Translations under genes and position numbers: made by a program
In this document: piece by piece, positions 17,103 to 26,327 of the stretch
How the letters are laid out: every line of letters starts with the position of its first letter
How positions within the stretch are numbered: the first letter of the stretch is position 1
The notes under the pieces: generated by a model
Told to the model about the DNA's origin: nothing
Seen by the model: only the letters and a program-made list of their open reading frames with translations
Databases searched by the model: none
Assembly (NCBI GenBank): GCA_017538995.1
Contig: JAFYHV010000163.1
Span: 1-45,218 of the forward strand
Direction: 5' to 3'
Source of the DNA: Lachnospiraceae bacterium
Lineage (GTDB): Bacteria > Bacillota > Clostridia > Lachnospirales > Lachnospiraceae
Length of the DNA stretch: 45,218 nucleotides

Positions 17103-19061
17103 TTAAACAGTTATATTAAACTCGCTCATAAAATCATCTTCGGAGATAATTCTGATACCGAGTTCTTTTGCTTTTTTATTTTTGCCCGAAGATGAATTAA
17201 CATCATTGTTAATCAGTGCTTCGGTTTTGTTTGATACACTGCCCGATACTTTTCCGCCACGACTTTCGATTATTTCTTTTAAAAGGTCGCGGTTTTCAAA
17301 ATGATTGAGCGTACCTGTAATGACAAATGTTTTGCCCACTAGGTCTTTTTCGCCTGTGCTTTCAATTTTTTCAAGCTCGACATACTCTAAAATATTGTCG
17401 ACTTCTTTTATTCTTGCTTCATCATGGAAGAAATTGTAAATGCTTGTAGCAATTACTTCTCCGACCTGATCTATAGTTGATAATTCATCCACGGAAGCAT
17501 TTCTTATTTTATCAAAATCGAAATCATAAAATGATGCGATAAGCTTCGCATTTGCAACGCCTACATTTTCGATACCAAGTCCGTATAAAAGTTTCGGTAA
17601 TGTGGTCTTCTTTGCTTTTTCACAGGAAGCAATCATGTTTTCGTATGATTTGATTCCGAAGCCTTCCATCGTCACGATATCGTTTTTATATCTCTCAAGT
17701 CTGAAGAAATCAGCATACTCCTTTATGAAGCCTTTTTCAATAAATTTAACGATTGTTTCTTCTGATACACCGTCAATGCTTAATGCATTTCTTGATGCAA
17801 AAAGCGTTAAACTCTTCTCCTGCTTAACAGGGCATAAAGGATTTCTGCACATCAGCACATCGGTACCATCTGTTGATTCAACAACAGTTTTACCTCCGCA
17901 TGAAGGACAGCATTCGGGAAGAATAATGTTATCGCTCTTTGTAAGGTTTTCGGATATCTGAGGGATAATCATATTGGCTTTGTAAACCAGTATTCTGTCA
18001 CCGATACCGAGTTTAAGCGAACGCATGACTGAAATGTTGTGTACACTTGCTCTCGACACATTCGTGCCTTCCAGGTCAACGGTATCAAATATAGCCACGG
18101 GATTGATTAAACCGGTTCTCGAAGGACTCCATTCAATCTCTCTTAATGTGGTTTCAGCCTGTTCGTCCTGCCATTTAAAAGCAATAGCATTTCTCGGTGC
18201 TTTCGCTGTTGAACCGAGCGATTTTCCGTAAGCTATATCATCATACATCAAAACAAGACCGTCTGACGGAATGTCGTAAGTCTTTATTTCGTTTGAATAC
18301 CATTCTATCTTTTCAAGAAGATTGTCTCTGTCGACCTCTTCTTCATGTACACATTCAAATCCAAGACTCTTTAAAAACTTCATCTGTTCAAGTCTTGAAT
18401 TGTTGAAATCAACATCTTCCGCTTCCACAAGATTAAATGCAAAGAAGCATACATTTCTTGATGCTGTTACTTTCGGATCAAGCTGTCTTACCGAACCGGA
18501 ACATAAATTTCTCGGGTTCTTGTACTGCTCGTCGGGATTTTCGATTTTTTCGTTTATCTTTTTGAAATCAGAATACGAAATTACGGCTTCACCTCTTAAA
18601 ACAAGATGGCCTTTATAGGAAATTCCTACAGGAAGATTCTTAAAACATTTTGCATTCTGAGTGATAACTTCGCCTACTTCACCATTACCTCTTGTAACTG
18701 CATTGGTAAGTTTTCCGTCATCATAAGTAAGGACGATTGTAAGACCGTCCAGTTTCCACGAAAGCAGGCCCTTCTTATCCTTAAGCCACTCTCTCAACTC
18801 TTCCCTGTCTTTGGTCTTCGAAAGGGAAAGCATAGGTGAAGGATGCGTAAACTTGGGCAGAAAAGAAACCGGTTCGTAGCCGACTTTTCTTGTCGGAGAA
18901 TCGGATAAAATTATCCCTGTTTCTTCCTCAAGTTTTACAAGCTCGTCATAAAACGAATCATACTCGAAATTGGAAATGATTTCCTCATCCTTTGCATAAT
19001 ACGCTTCATTTGCCTTTTTTAATATTTCACAAAGTTCTTTTATTCTGTCGATTTCGCTCAT
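17103..19061 (-). CDS. ligA: NAD-dependent DNA ligase
   Basis: Seals nicks in replication and repair. 652 aa, slightly short for LigA (about 665-670). Order: Ia domain with YY in [10 protein letters not shown]; adenylation domain with the nucleophile K103 in KLDG (103-106); OB fold; Cys4 zinc finger (near 382-412: CCPSCGG then CRNPLCP); helix-hairpin-helix region (about 425-560); BRCT domain from about 575 ([15 protein letters not shown]) to the end. Its ATG overlaps the stop of the pseudouridine synthase gene in an ATGA arrangement, so the two are coupled. Confidence 0.97.
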   Translation of the reverse strand: MSEIDRIKELCEILKKANEAYYAKDEEIISNFEYDSFYDELVKLEEETGIILSDSPTRKVGYEPVSFLPKFTHPSPMLSLSKTKDREELREWLKDKKGLLSWKLDGLTIVLTYDDGKLTNAVTRGNGEVGEVITQNAKCFKNLPVGISYKGHLVLRGEAVISYSDFKKINEKIENPDEQYKNPRNLCSGSVRQLDPKVTASRNVCFFAFNLVEAEDVDFNNSRLEQMKFLKSLGFECVHEEEVDRDNLLEKIEWYSNEIKTYDIPSDGLVLMYDDIAYGKSLGSTAKAPRNAIAFKWQDEQAETTLREIEWSPSRTGLINPVAIFDTVDLEGTNVSRASVHNISVMRSLKLGIGDRILVYKANMIIPQISENLTKSDNIILPECCPSCGGKTVVESTDGTDVLMCRNPLCPVKQEKSLTLFASRNALSIDGVSEETIVKFIEKGFIKEYADFFRLERYKNDIVTMEGFGIKSYENMIASCEKAKKTTLPKLLYGLGIENVGVANAKLIASFYDFDFDKIRNASVDELSTIDQVGEVIATSIYNFFHDEARIKEVDNILEYVELEKIESTGEKDLVGKTFVITGTLNHFENRDLLKEIIESRGGKVSGSVSNKTEALINNDVNSSSGKNKKAKELGIRIISEDDFMSEFNITV

Positions 19062-19780
19062 ACATTTTCGGGGTTTTTAAAAACCATATCATAAAGTTTA
19101 TCCAGCTCTTCGCCGGTTATTTCTCTGTATTCGTTGGGTTTAAGATCTCCTAAAAGAATATTGCATACTCTGATTCTTTTAAGAGAAACTACGTCTAACC
19201 CGCATTCAAAACACATTCGTCTTATCTGTCTGTTTAAGCCCTGCGTAAGAGTTATCTTAAAAGTTCTTAAATCCACGGGAACAACCTTGCAGGGTTTGGT
19301 TTCAACACCTAAATCAAAAAGGAAAAGTCCCTTCTCCATTCTCTCAAAGATAATCGGCTCTATGTCTTTATCGACGGTAACTATGTATTCCTTTTCATGA
19401 TTGTTGGAGCCACACATCATTACGTGAATAAGATCACCGTCATTGGTCATTAAAAGAAGTCCTTCGGAATCCTCATCAAGACGTCCTGCATATGTAAGTC
19501 TGGTAGGATATTTAAAAGCTTCGGTAAGAGTTACATTTGCATGAACATCGGCTTCGGTAACAGTTACACCGACAGGTTTATAATATGCAACAACCTTCTT
19601 TTCTTCAGGCTTAACTGCCTTACCGTCAAGAGTTACTTCGTCTGCTTCGGTAACCTTGCTTCCAAGCTCGGCTTTCTTACCGTTAATAAGTACTCTGCCG
19701 GCTTCAATAAGTCCGTCAGCTTCTCTTCTTGAGCATATTCCGCAAAGAGCTATGTATTTGTTGATTCTGTATTCGTCCAT
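19058..19780 (-). CDS. Pseudouridine synthase, RsuA/RluB/RluF family
   Basis: Isomerises a uridine in rRNA or tRNA. 240 aa: S4 RNA-binding domain (1-50: RINKYIALCGICSRREADGLI), linker, then the catalytic domain with YAGRLDEDSEGLLLMTNDG, in which D102 is the catalytic Asp. The C-terminal NRQIRRMCFECGLDVVSLKR is typical of the RsuA group; the target site cannot be told from sequence, and RluF or RluB are equally possible. The SD is weak. It is the first gene of the cluster running down through ligA and metA to 14043, and lies just after the terminator of the SH3b gene. Confidence 0.93.
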   Translation of the reverse strand: MDEYRINKYIALCGICSRREADGLIEAGRVLINGKKAELGSKVTEADEVTLDGKAVKPEEKKVVAYYKPVGVTVTEADVHANVTLTEAFKYPTRLTYAGRLDEDSEGLLLMTNDGDLIHVMMCGSNNHEKEYIVTVDKDIEPIIFERMEKGLFLFDLGVETKPCKVVPVDLRTFKITLTQGLNRQIRRMCFECGLDVVSLKRIRVCNILLGDLKPNEYREITGEELDKLYDMVFKNPENV

Positions 19781-19805
19781 AATATTTCGTGAGTATAAAA
19801 TAATA

Positions 19806-19829
19806 GTGCATAATCAATTGATTATGCAC
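19806..19829 (-). terminator. Terminator of the SH3b protein gene
   Basis: A 24-base perfect palindrome (12-bp arms, GTGCATAATCAA/TTGATTATGCAC) six bases after the stop codon, followed on the minus strand by TATTATTTTAT. Confidence 0.7.
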
Positions 19830-19835
19830 TTGTTA

Positions 19836-21086
19836 TTACTGTACATAGTCGCTTTTAACGTAGGCATCCTTGCCGTTATATTTTATCTTTGTCCAGCCGT
19901 TTGAAAGCTTTTCAACAAATTCAAGTTTATCTCCGTTATAAGCAAATCCGACTCTTTCGGCATCGATATCTGCTTCGGACCTGATATTTACATTATCGAT
20001 TGCGGAAACGTACTTTTTCTCTCCGTTATCCGTAGTCGTAGTAGTTGTATTATTTGCTGTATTATTATCAGTCTGATTTGTATCAGTGTTATTTTCTACA
20101 GCGTTTCCGTCCGAATCGACTACCTGAAGATACTCAGACTTGATATAAGCTTCTTTGCCTTCGTATTCAACCTTTGACCAGCCGTTAAGCTTTGCTTCGA
20201 TTCTCGTTAAAATCGCACCTTCGGAAACTGTTCCGAGTCTTTCTGCAGTTTCGGAATCCGAAGATCTTACATTAACGCTTGTGGTGGCTTTAACTCTTTC
20301 TCTTACAGGACCCTGATTAGCCTGATCGTCATCATTCTGAGCCTGTTCTGCAGCGATTCTTTCTCTTTCCTCGTTTAATGCAACCATATCGTTGTTCATG
20401 ATATCCTGATATGAAAGCATAAAATCATTGAGCTTTTCATCGGATTCAAGAGTCTCGTTGTATTTAAGAGAAACCTGATTATAAATATCCTGAACATCCT
20501 GCTGCATATAAGCAATATAGAAGTTCTGAAGAACCAGCGATGACATATTGTTCTGCTTGAATATTCTGTATTTTTCAAGTGAATCCTTCGCATAGTAAAG
20601 ACCGATAATACCCGGAACGGGTGTATCTATGTCCTTAAAATAAATATCATAAGTAACGTAAACATAGTATGATTCTTTCTCATATCCCTGCTGGGTATAA
20701 CAGACGATATTGTCGTAATGATCGATATATCTGCTCTTAACTTCAACGTTATCAAGCTCGTTGGAATTAATAGAGAACATGTTCTCTTTAAGATAAGCCT
20801 GATCGTTATTTGCCAGTGCGTTAAGGTAATTTTCCATTGCCTTGTTTACAAAATCATAGCCATCCTTAACCACCGTAAAATCCTGGTCAAGCAGAGCCTT
20901 CTCTTCTTCGGACAAAGCATCATAAGCACGCTGTGCGGCTTTCTTTTCACGAACACGTGTAATACCTACAAGTGCTATGGAAACAATAAGCAGTACAACA
21001 ACAAAAACAAGAGTCGCAGAAACTAGTATATTCTTTTTAACAATCATCCATACCTTTTCAAGTAAAGATTTTGAATTGTCTTTCAT
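19836..21086 (-). CDS. Membrane-anchored protein with two C-terminal SH3b domains
   Basis: I place the start at Met 21086 (416 aa, MKDNSKSLLEKVW). The longer frame, up to 21146, runs into the tRNA-Arg gene and adds residues with no likely function. A single membrane helix (about 19-42) follows a basic N terminus, leaving the rest outside. A mixed helical region (about 50-255) resembles the NTF2-like folds of extracellular Firmicutes proteins, but this is uncertain. Two bacterial SH3 domains follow, separated by a Thr/Asn-rich linker: TTSVNVRSSDSETAERLG to the QVV end, and AIDNVNIRSEADIDAERVG to the C terminus. SH3b domains usually bind peptidoglycan or wall peptides, so a wall-associated role is likely. 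Confidence 0.85.
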   Translation of the reverse strand: MKDNSKSLLEKVWMIVKKNILVSATLVFVVVLLIVSIALVGITRVREKKAAQRAYDALSEEEKALLDQDFTVVKDGYDFVNKAMENYLNALANNDQAYLKENMFSINSNELDNVEVKSRYIDHYDNIVCYTQQGYEKESYYVYVTYDIYFKDIDTPVPGIIGLYYAKDSLEKYRIFKQNNMSSLVLQNFYIAYMQQDVQDIYNQVSLKYNETLESDEKLNDFMLSYQDIMNNDMVALNEERERIAAEQAQNDDDQANQGPVRERVKATTSVNVRSSDSETAERLGTVSEGAILTRIEAKLNGWSKVEYEGKEAYIKSEYLQVVDSDGNAVENNTDTNQTDNNTANNTTTTTTDNGEKKYVSAIDNVNIRSEADIDAERVGFAYNGDKLEFVEKLSNGWTKIKYNGKDAYVKSDYVQ

Positions 21087-21119
21087 TAAATAAATACACT
21101 CCCAATAAACAACATAGTA

Positions 21120-21191
21120 TGCACCCGACAGGAATCGAACCTGCATCCTTGGCGTCGGAGGCCAATATTCTATCCATTAGACTACGGGTGC
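21120..21191 (-). tRNA. tRNA-Arg (anticodon CCG)
   Basis: Read on the minus strand: 7-bp acceptor GCACCCG/CGGGTGC, discriminator A, anticodon arm TTGGC-CTCCGAC-GCCAA giving anticodon CCG (reads CGG), and T arm CAGG-TTCGATT-CCTG. CCA is not encoded and must be added after transcription. CGG is expected to be a rare codon in such an AT-rich genome. Confidence 0.97.
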
Positions 21192-21223
21192 AAATTAATC
21201 CCTAGGCATAAACATACTAAGAT

Positions 21224-21252
21224 ATTTTATCACTAAAGCCACTATTTGTCTA
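21224..21252 (-). promoter_or_regulatory. Promoter of tRNA-Arg
   Basis: TAGACA (21247-21252), 17-bp spacer, TAAAAT (21224-21229), about 33 bases before the tRNA. Transcription probably continues into the SH3b gene, which has no other visible promoter. Confidence 0.6.
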
Positions 21253-21284
21253 CCTTTATACCCTTTTCTAACTAAGCATAAAAA

Positions 21285-21332
21285 TCCGGAATTTCCATAT
21301 CAAAAATATAAAAAATATATGGAAATTCCGGA
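21285..21332 (-). terminator. Strong terminator of the DUF5688-like gene
   Basis: A 16-bp perfect stem TCCGGAATTTCCATAT/ATATGGAAATTCCGGA with T5 after it on the minus strand, 15 bases past the stop codon. GCATAA/TTATGC extends the pairing outward. Confidence 0.85.
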
Positions 21333-21347
21333 ATAAAAATTATGCCT

Positions 21348-22253
21348 TTAAGCGCATGTTATACATTCTTTGTCTCTGCTGTAATAATATGAGTGATTTG
21401 AAAGAATATCCATAAGCGGAACCTGTGTGGCATTCACTTCACAAATCATGTCGTTCAGCTTGTCTACAGAATCCACAAGAATCGAAGGAATCATAATAAC
21501 TTCATGTACCGAACTCGGAAGTATGTAAAGATCCGAATTGAGACTTTCGGAAAAGTCTTTAATGACATTGTCATAAAGAATTGCGGATGCGCCGAACTGC
21601 TTCTTTTCATTCGACAGAACATACATACCGCAGTCTGATAAAATATCCTCTTCTATTTCATCTATATTTTTCTTTTCATGATGAATGATTTCCATCAGAG
21701 TCTGAGCCATACTTTTAAGTTCCGGCTTTAATATTTTAGGAGAGTTTACCTTTGCAAGTTTATCTATATCCTCTGTAGTCTTGCCCCAGAGTTCAAGATG
21801 TGCGTTATTGATTAAAATTGATGCACTTTCAAAGATATCTTCCTTTATTGCGATGTAATAAACAACCGCAAGATCAAGAAACTTTTTATGAGGAACCGTA
21901 TTAAGCAAATCCTCATTCTTTTCATAATTAACCAGCTTGTAAACAATACGGTCTTTTATGTTTTCAAAGAGAATCAGACTCTCGGGATTAAAATCATCCT
22001 CAATACTGTTGTTCTTAATAAGCCATTCAATGTGGTCCGCTATATCATCTATATCTTCTCCTCCGACAAATCTGTCATAATAATCATTTACATACACAGT
22101 AGGAGAAATGCTTTTATTCGGAAATCTGACAACCAGACCGTCCAGCTTTATTCCGTTATTTTTAAGCACTTCTTTATATTCAATTTTACAGTCTTCCCCA
22201 AATCTCTCAGCAAGCGCTTCGAGAATACATTCTTTAAATATATTGTAATCCAT
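21348..22253 (-). CDS. DUF5688-like protein of unknown function
   Basis: About 301 aa from Met 22253 (MDYNIFKECILEALAERFG), chosen because GGAGG lies six bases upstream. The frame extends upstream to 22331, but that part lies inside the terminator of efp and encodes an unlikely hydrophobic start. The protein is soluble: N-terminal helix, a strand pair around IEYKEVLKNNGIKLDGLVVR, then a long helical region. The arrangement matches a family I remember as DUF5688, common in Lachnospiraceae and often present in several copies per genome. No active site is known. Two C-terminal cysteines (CITCA) are present. It is monocistronic, enclosed by two terminators. Confidence 0.8.
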   Translation of the reverse strand: MDYNIFKECILEALAERFGEDCKIEYKEVLKNNGIKLDGLVVRFPNKSISPTVYVNDYYDRFVGGEDIDDIADHIEWLIKNNSIEDDFNPESLILFENIKDRIVYKLVNYEKNEDLLNTVPHKKFLDLAVVYYIAIKEDIFESASILINNAHLELWGKTTEDIDKLAKVNSPKILKPELKSMAQTLMEIIHHEKKNIDEIEEDILSDCGMYVLSNEKKQFGASAILYDNVIKDFSESLNSDLYILPSSVHEVIMIPSILVDSVDKLNDMICEVNATQVPLMDILSNHSYYYSRDKECITCA

Positions 22254-22295
22254 ACATAACCTCCATAATAAAATACCAAAAAAGAAATCAAAAAA

Positions 22296-22326
22296 GACAA
22301 TGAACATTTTAGAAATATTCATTGTC
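22296..22326 (-). terminator. Terminator of efp
   Basis: GACAATGAA/TTCATTGTC 9-bp stem, further paired inside, with TTTTTTG after it on the minus strand. It lies 31 bases after the efp stop and supports the downstream start chosen for the next gene. Confidence 0.85.
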
Positions 22327-22357
22327 TTCATTAGCTTTGTATATTTGTGAAGAAAGA

Positions 22358-22915
22358 TTATACTCTTGAGAGATATTCTCCTGTTCTTGTATCAATCTTA
22401 ATCTTCTCACCGATTTCTACGAAGAGAGGAACGGATACCTGAGCACCTGTCTCAACGATAGCGGGCTTGGAAGCACCTGTTGCTGTGTCACCCTTGAATC
22501 CGGGTTCTGTTTCTGTAATCTCAAGTTCAACGAAAAGAGGGGGTTCAACTGAGAATACCTGTCCGTTATGTGAAAGCATCTTAACCATTTCGTTTTCTTT
22601 TACGAACTTTAATGCATCACCGATCTCGTCCTGGCTTAAAGCGATCTGCTCGTATGTTTCAACATCCATGAAGTTGTACATATCGCCGTCTGCGTAAAGA
22701 TACTGCATATCCTTGCGGTCGATACGAGCCTGAGGGCATTTTTCTGTAGGTCTGAAAGTTTTTTCAACTACACCGCCATTCTTGATGTTTTTAAGCTTTG
22801 TTCTAACGAATGCAGCGCCCTTACCGGGTTTTACATGCTGGAACTCTATAATCTGAAATACGTTTCCTTCTAATTCAATGGTAATACCGTTTCTAAAATC
22901 TCCGGCTGAAATCAT
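22358..22915 (-). CDS. efp: Elongation factor P
   Basis: Relieves ribosome stalling at polyproline stretches. 185 aa from Met 22915 ([10 protein letters not shown]), set by AGGAGG seven bases upstream; the frame reaches 22945, but those ten codons overlap the SD. Three beta-barrel domains are present. The modification loop KPGKGAAF puts lysine at position 32, the residue carrying 5-aminopentanol in Bacillus subtilis EF-P. The C-terminal signature is [13 protein letters not shown]. It has its own promoter and terminator. Confidence 0.98.
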   Translation of the reverse strand: MISAGDFRNGITIELEGNVFQIIEFQHVKPGKGAAFVRTKLKNIKNGGVVEKTFRPTEKCPQARIDRKDMQYLYADGDMYNFMDVETYEQIALSQDEIGDALKFVKENEMVKMLSHNGQVFSVEPPLFVELEITETEPGFKGDTATGASKPAIVETGAQVSVPLFVEIGEKIKIDTRTGEYLSRV

Positions 22916-22959
22916 ATATACTCCTCCTAAAAAGTTATAACACAATTAAATACTCAAAT

Positions 22960-22988
22960 ATTTTAATATAAGAATTTGGATAATTCAA
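22960..22988 (-). promoter_or_regulatory. Likely promoter of efp
   Basis: TTGAAT (22983-22988), 17-bp spacer, TAAAAT (22960-22965), about 45 bases before the start codon. Confidence 0.5.
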
Positions 22989-23044
22989 GTCCATTTTGTA
23001 TAAATTCACACATAGTACACCAAATTTTTATAAAAATTGACAAT

Positions 23045-23662
23045 TTAAAAAACTTTTATCAAAAGAAGGTTTCCGCTCTTGCATGAAACGGTTGCGGTCT
23101 GACCTTTATTGACTTCATTGCTGACCCCGTACTGGAAGCCGGATTTAATGTTCCCGTTTTCGAGCAGATATTTAGCATTCTTGATTGTAATTCCTTCTGC
23201 AGAATCGCTTAATGTGATAAGCGAAAAATACGAAAATGAATCTTCTATACTCTCTTCACCAGTAATAATACTCATCTCGGAATAATCATCTATCATTATT
23301 CCTTTAAGGCCTTTTTCTTTAAGCATTATAAGAAGCGCAACGTTTCCCAAAGTATGATCCAGTCTCTCTCCAATGCAGCCGACAAAAAGAAAATCCGTAT
23401 ATCCTCTTTCAATGCAGACCTTAAGTGCATGACATGTATCCGTATCGTCTTTCACACATGGAAGAACTATTGTCTCGACATTCATATTGGGATTATCATG
23501 TGAATCGAAATCTCCGACAATCAAATCAGGCCCAAATCCCAGCTCGTCCATATGTTTAAGACCGCCGTCGCAGTAAACAAAATAATCTTCTTTACTCAGA
23601 TACTGCTTAACCTTATTGTAATTGTTAATTGCGGCACTGCCGACTATTACACATCTTTTCAT
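23045..23662 (-). CDS. thiN: Thiamine pyrophosphokinase
   Basis: Converts thiamine + ATP to thiamine diphosphate + AMP. 205 aa, normal length. Hallmarks are CDGG (31-34), GDFDS (50-54), KDDTD (71-75) and GCIGERLDH (95-103), together forming the ATP/Mg and thiamine site; the C-terminal beta domain ends with VSNEVNKGQTATVSCKSG. AGGATT precedes the start. It begins 19 bases after the biotin ligase stop codon, so both are probably co-transcribed: two cofactor genes together. Confidence 0.95.
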   Translation of the reverse strand: MKRCVIVGSAAINNYNKVKQYLSKEDYFVYCDGGLKHMDELGFGPDLIVGDFDSHDNPNMNVETIVLPCVKDDTDTCHALKVCIERGYTDFLFVGCIGERLDHTLGNVALLIMLKEKGLKGIMIDDYSEMSIITGEESIEDSFSYFSLITLSDSAEGITIKNAKYLLENGNIKSGFQYGVSNEVNKGQTATVSCKSGNLLLIKVF

Positions 23663-23681
23663 AATTAATCCTAAAATAAAT

Positions 23682-24452
23682 TTACATCATAAACAGACTG
23701 ATTTCTCCGGAATCGTAGGTCTTGTTTTCGCCGTTCTTATTTATAAGGATAATAGCACCGTTATCATCAAAATCGATAACTCTTCCGCTATCCAAGACTC
23801 CGGAAGCATCACTTAATTCAACTTCTTTTCCCAAAACTATCGACAGTTTTTTGTACAAAGGCAGATATACATTTAAATCACAGTTTTCAAAAAATGATTT
23901 AAGTCCGTTTGCTATTCCGATTACTATATCATCGTAACAGGTATTATCATTGTTATCCGAAATAAGCGAGCCTGCTTTCTCTGAAATCTCTTCAGGGAAA
24001 TCTTCGGTGGATAAATTGATTCCAATTCCGACTATAACAGCATTACTTTCATTCTCATACATACCTTTGAAAATGTATTCGCATAAAGTACCGGAAACCT
24101 TTTTACCGTTCAAATACAAATCATTGACCCATTTGATTCCACAGTCGATATTCAATGTATCTTTTATGGTCTTTGCTGCGATTACAGATGTTGCAACAGT
24201 AACTTTAAGCACATTTTTAGGCGAATCGTTCGTAAAATGAGTAAAGGTCAGATAAATGCCTGTATCCTTCGGTGAATAAAAAGATCTGCCTTTTCTTCCT
24301 TTGCCTGCAGTCTGCTTTCTGGCAACAAGAACAAAATCTTCTTTGGCACCGTCTTTTATTCTTCTCTTCGCTTCTTCATTGGTCGAATCGATTTCATCGA
24401 GTATATCTGTATTAACTTTTACTTTTTCATTCAGATAGTTTTTGTTGTACAT
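23682..24452 (-). CDS. birA: Biotin--[acetyl-CoA-carboxylase] ligase, catalytic domain only
   Basis: Attaches biotin to carrier proteins through biotinyl-AMP. About 256 aa without the N-terminal winged helix of repressor-type BirA, so it should be an enzyme only. Motifs are DSTNEEAKRR, GKGRKGRS (50-57; the biotin/AMP loop, usually GRGRxGR), KWVNDLYLNGKKVSG (107-121) and a small C-terminal SH3-like domain with SGVLDSGRVIDFDDNGAI. Start choice is uncertain: ATG 24461 and ATG 24452 are both in frame, and neither has an SD. I prefer 24452 because a -10 box ends three bases before 24461. Confidence 0.93.
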   Translation of the reverse strand: MYNKNYLNEKVKVNTDILDEIDSTNEEAKRRIKDGAKEDFVLVARKQTAGKGRKGRSFYSPKDTGIYLTFTHFTNDSPKNVLKVTVATSVIAAKTIKDTLNIDCGIKWVNDLYLNGKKVSGTLCEYIFKGMYENESNAVIVGIGINLSTEDFPEEISEKAGSLISDNNDNTCYDDIVIGIANGLKSFFENCDLNVYLPLYKKLSIVLGKEVELSDASGVLDSGRVIDFDDNGAIILINKNGENKTYDSGEISLFMM

Positions 24453-24463
24453 AACAAACATAT

Positions 24464-24469
24464 ATTATC
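24464..24469 (-). promoter_or_regulatory. Extended -10 box directly at the birA start
   Basis: TGT-GATAAT on the minus strand, so transcription would start around 24457, leaving a leader of about five bases before ATG 24452 and no SD. No good -35 was found. This hints at leaderless or near-leaderless translation. Confidence 0.4.
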
Positions 24470-24502
24470 ACATAATTAAATGCATAAACATACAAAATTA
24501 AA

Positions 24503-24531
24503 CCCGCCCAACATATTTAATGTCGGGCGGG
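24503..24531 (-). terminator. Terminator of the zinc-ribbon protein gene
   Basis: GC-rich stem CCCGCCC/GGGCGGG extended by ACAT/ATGT, with TTTAATTTT after it on the minus strand. It lies between the zinc-ribbon gene and birA. Confidence 0.85.
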
Positions 24532-24562
24532 AAATTTTATCGATTAATAGAATATCTGGCGT

Positions 24563-24985
24563 TTAATAATATAACTGTTTACCGCAGTGAGTACAGTGTT
24601 TTCCGTAATTATGTATAAGAATCATATCGCAGTAGGGGCATCTGAATGCACCATTTAATATTCCTGTTATCAGTACAACTGTTCCTAAAACAATACCTGC
24701 TATAGCTGAATAGAAGAATAAATCTATATTTTTACTAAAAGCTGCAATCGCTCCTCCAATCATAAAAGGAAGAAGTTCTGAACTTATCATTACGAGAAAA
24801 TATGTAAGTCTCATTCTTGCTCTTTTAGCTCGCATATCTTCCATCTTCTGGGCTATTCTGCGTTCTTCACTTTCTTTTTCCTTGGCAAATCTTTCTTTAT
24901 CCACTACTGTAAAATGATATTTACAAAAAGGGCAATCGTCTAAGTCTTCACCAATTGATTCATAACATTTAGGGCAAATCTTCAT
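24563..24985 (-). CDS. Small membrane protein with zinc ribbons at both ends
   Basis: 140 aa from Met 24985 (MKICPKCYESIGED); AAAGGAGG eight bases upstream fixes this start over the longer frame to 25036. The N-terminal zinc ribbon has CPKC and CPFC, followed by a charged helical stretch (about 30-60, KEKESEERRIAQKMED), two membrane helices (about 62-83 and 90-112), and a second ribbon with CPYC and CTHC just before the C terminus. Both ribbons should face the cytoplasm. I do not recognise a named family. It sits alone between dprA and birA. Confidence 0.82.
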   Translation of the reverse strand: MKICPKCYESIGEDLDDCPFCKYHFTVVDKERFAKEKESEERRIAQKMEDMRAKRARMRLTYFLVMISSELLPFMIGGAIAAFSKNIDLFFYSAIAGIVLGTVVLITGILNGAFRCPYCDMILIHNYGKHCTHCGKQLYY

Positions 24986-25102
24986 ACAAAATCCCTCCTT
25001 TGTTGAAATCCCCTTTGTTGTAATTAATAATAGCATTTTAAAAGAAAATATATAGTCAAATATCTGCGAATTATGAAGATTGAATTATTCAGTCCCGGCA
25101 AA

Positions 25103-26317
25103 TTATATATTCGAAATATATCTTGAACCTTTTTTTATAATTTTACCGTCCATTTCAAGTTCAACGAGGGATATGCTTAAATCTTCTATAGAATATTTAT
25201 CTCCGAGCTTTTGGTAAATGGTATCAAGCGAACATTCATTTTCGGAAATAACAGAAAGCAGAATATCCTCAAGACTGTTTTCTACAGAACCTGAAGAATT
25301 AAAAACTAAATCATCTATCTGATTATTGTTAATATCTCTTTTATGAGAACCCACAAACGCGCCGTTAACGTATTTAAATCCTTTATTTCTTAAGTCACGA
25401 ATAATTGCCTCGCTGTTAACTGCTATTTCCGCTCCCGCGACAATCAGATTATTGCAACCGTCAGACAAAGCATCTGTAATTCTTCCGGGAACGGCAAAGA
25501 CTTCCCTGCCCTGATCCAAAGCTGAAGTTACGGTAATGTATGTACCGCTTCTATTACGGGCTTCAACTACAAGAACAATGTCGGAAAGACCGGATATGAT
25601 TCGGTTTCTCGAAGGAAAATAAGTTCTTAACGGCTCGGTCCCGGGATTGAATTCGCTTATGATTCCGCCGTCCTTAAGTATATCTTCAAACAAATCCTTG
25701 TTATCTTCAGGATAAACCACGTCTACACCGCAGCCCAGAACACCGAATGTGTTTCCGCCAACTGAAATAGAAGCTCTCTGAGAAATACCGTCCACACCCC
25801 TTGCCATACCGCTTATTATCTGAATACCCGCAGAGCTTAATTCTCTCGCAAACATTCTTGATGCTTTCTCTCCGTAAGGCGAACACTCTCTGGCTCCGAC
25901 TATAGCAACAGACGGTCTTTCTTCGTCAGGCAGTTTTCCCTTATAAAAGAACATTAGAGGCGGATCACCAATGTTTTTAAGCCTCGTCGGATAATTCATC
26001 TTGGATAAATGCGTCCAGTGAATATCTTTTCTGATTAGTTCCGCATAAAAGAGTTTTGCATTTTCTTTAAGTTCATCCTCTTCTTCCAATACCGTTTCTT
26101 TTATGCTTTTTAGTTTGTTTAAATCCTTTTCTTCATGTACCGATTCGTTGCTGTCACGAAGAATATTATCAAGATACATATAATCGAAATCCGTGTGTAA
26201 TATACTTTCAAAATTTATATTAAGTTTACATAACTTATTTGCAAGTCTTCCCGACAGACCTTTGGTTTTAAACATATAAGCGTATAAATCTTCGTTAACT
26301 ATTGTTTCTTTTATCAT
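25103..26317 (-). CDS. dprA: DNA-processing protein DprA
   Basis: Binds incoming single-stranded DNA and loads RecA in natural transformation; also widespread in bacteria not known to be competent. 404 aa. N-terminal SAM/HhH-like region (about 1-95), then the Rossmann core with VAIVGARECSPYGEKASR (137-154), SGMARGVDGISQ (169-180), GVLGCGVDVVYP (192-203) and FPSRNRIISGLS (234-245). The C-terminal winged-helix domain is about 345-404. AAAGGAG is upstream. It follows comM by 10 bases; the comM-dprA pair suggests a shared transformation or recombination role. Confidence 0.97.
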   Translation of the reverse strand: MIKETIVNEDLYAYMFKTKGLSGRLANKLCKLNINFESILHTDFDYMYLDNILRDSNESVHEEKDLNKLKSIKETVLEEEDELKENAKLFYAELIRKDIHWTHLSKMNYPTRLKNIGDPPLMFFYKGKLPDEERPSVAIVGARECSPYGEKASRMFARELSSAGIQIISGMARGVDGISQRASISVGGNTFGVLGCGVDVVYPEDNKDLFEDILKDGGIISEFNPGTEPLRTYFPSRNRIISGLSDIVLVVEARNRSGTYITVTSALDQGREVFAVPGRITDALSDGCNNLIVAGAEIAVNSEAIIRDLRNKGFKYVNGAFVGSHKRDINNNQIDDLVFNSSGSVENSLEDILLSVISENECSLDTIYQKLGDKYSIEDLSISLVELEMDGKIIKKGSRYISNI

Positions 26318-26327
26318 CTTTACTCCT

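Noticed and set aside
21087-21146. N-terminal extension of the SH3b protein up to 21146
   Set aside because: It would overlap the 3' end of tRNA-Arg; the membrane-protein start at 21086 is more plausible.
22254-22331. N-terminal extension of the DUF5688-like protein
   Set aside because: It lies in the efp terminator, and a strong SD precedes Met 22253.
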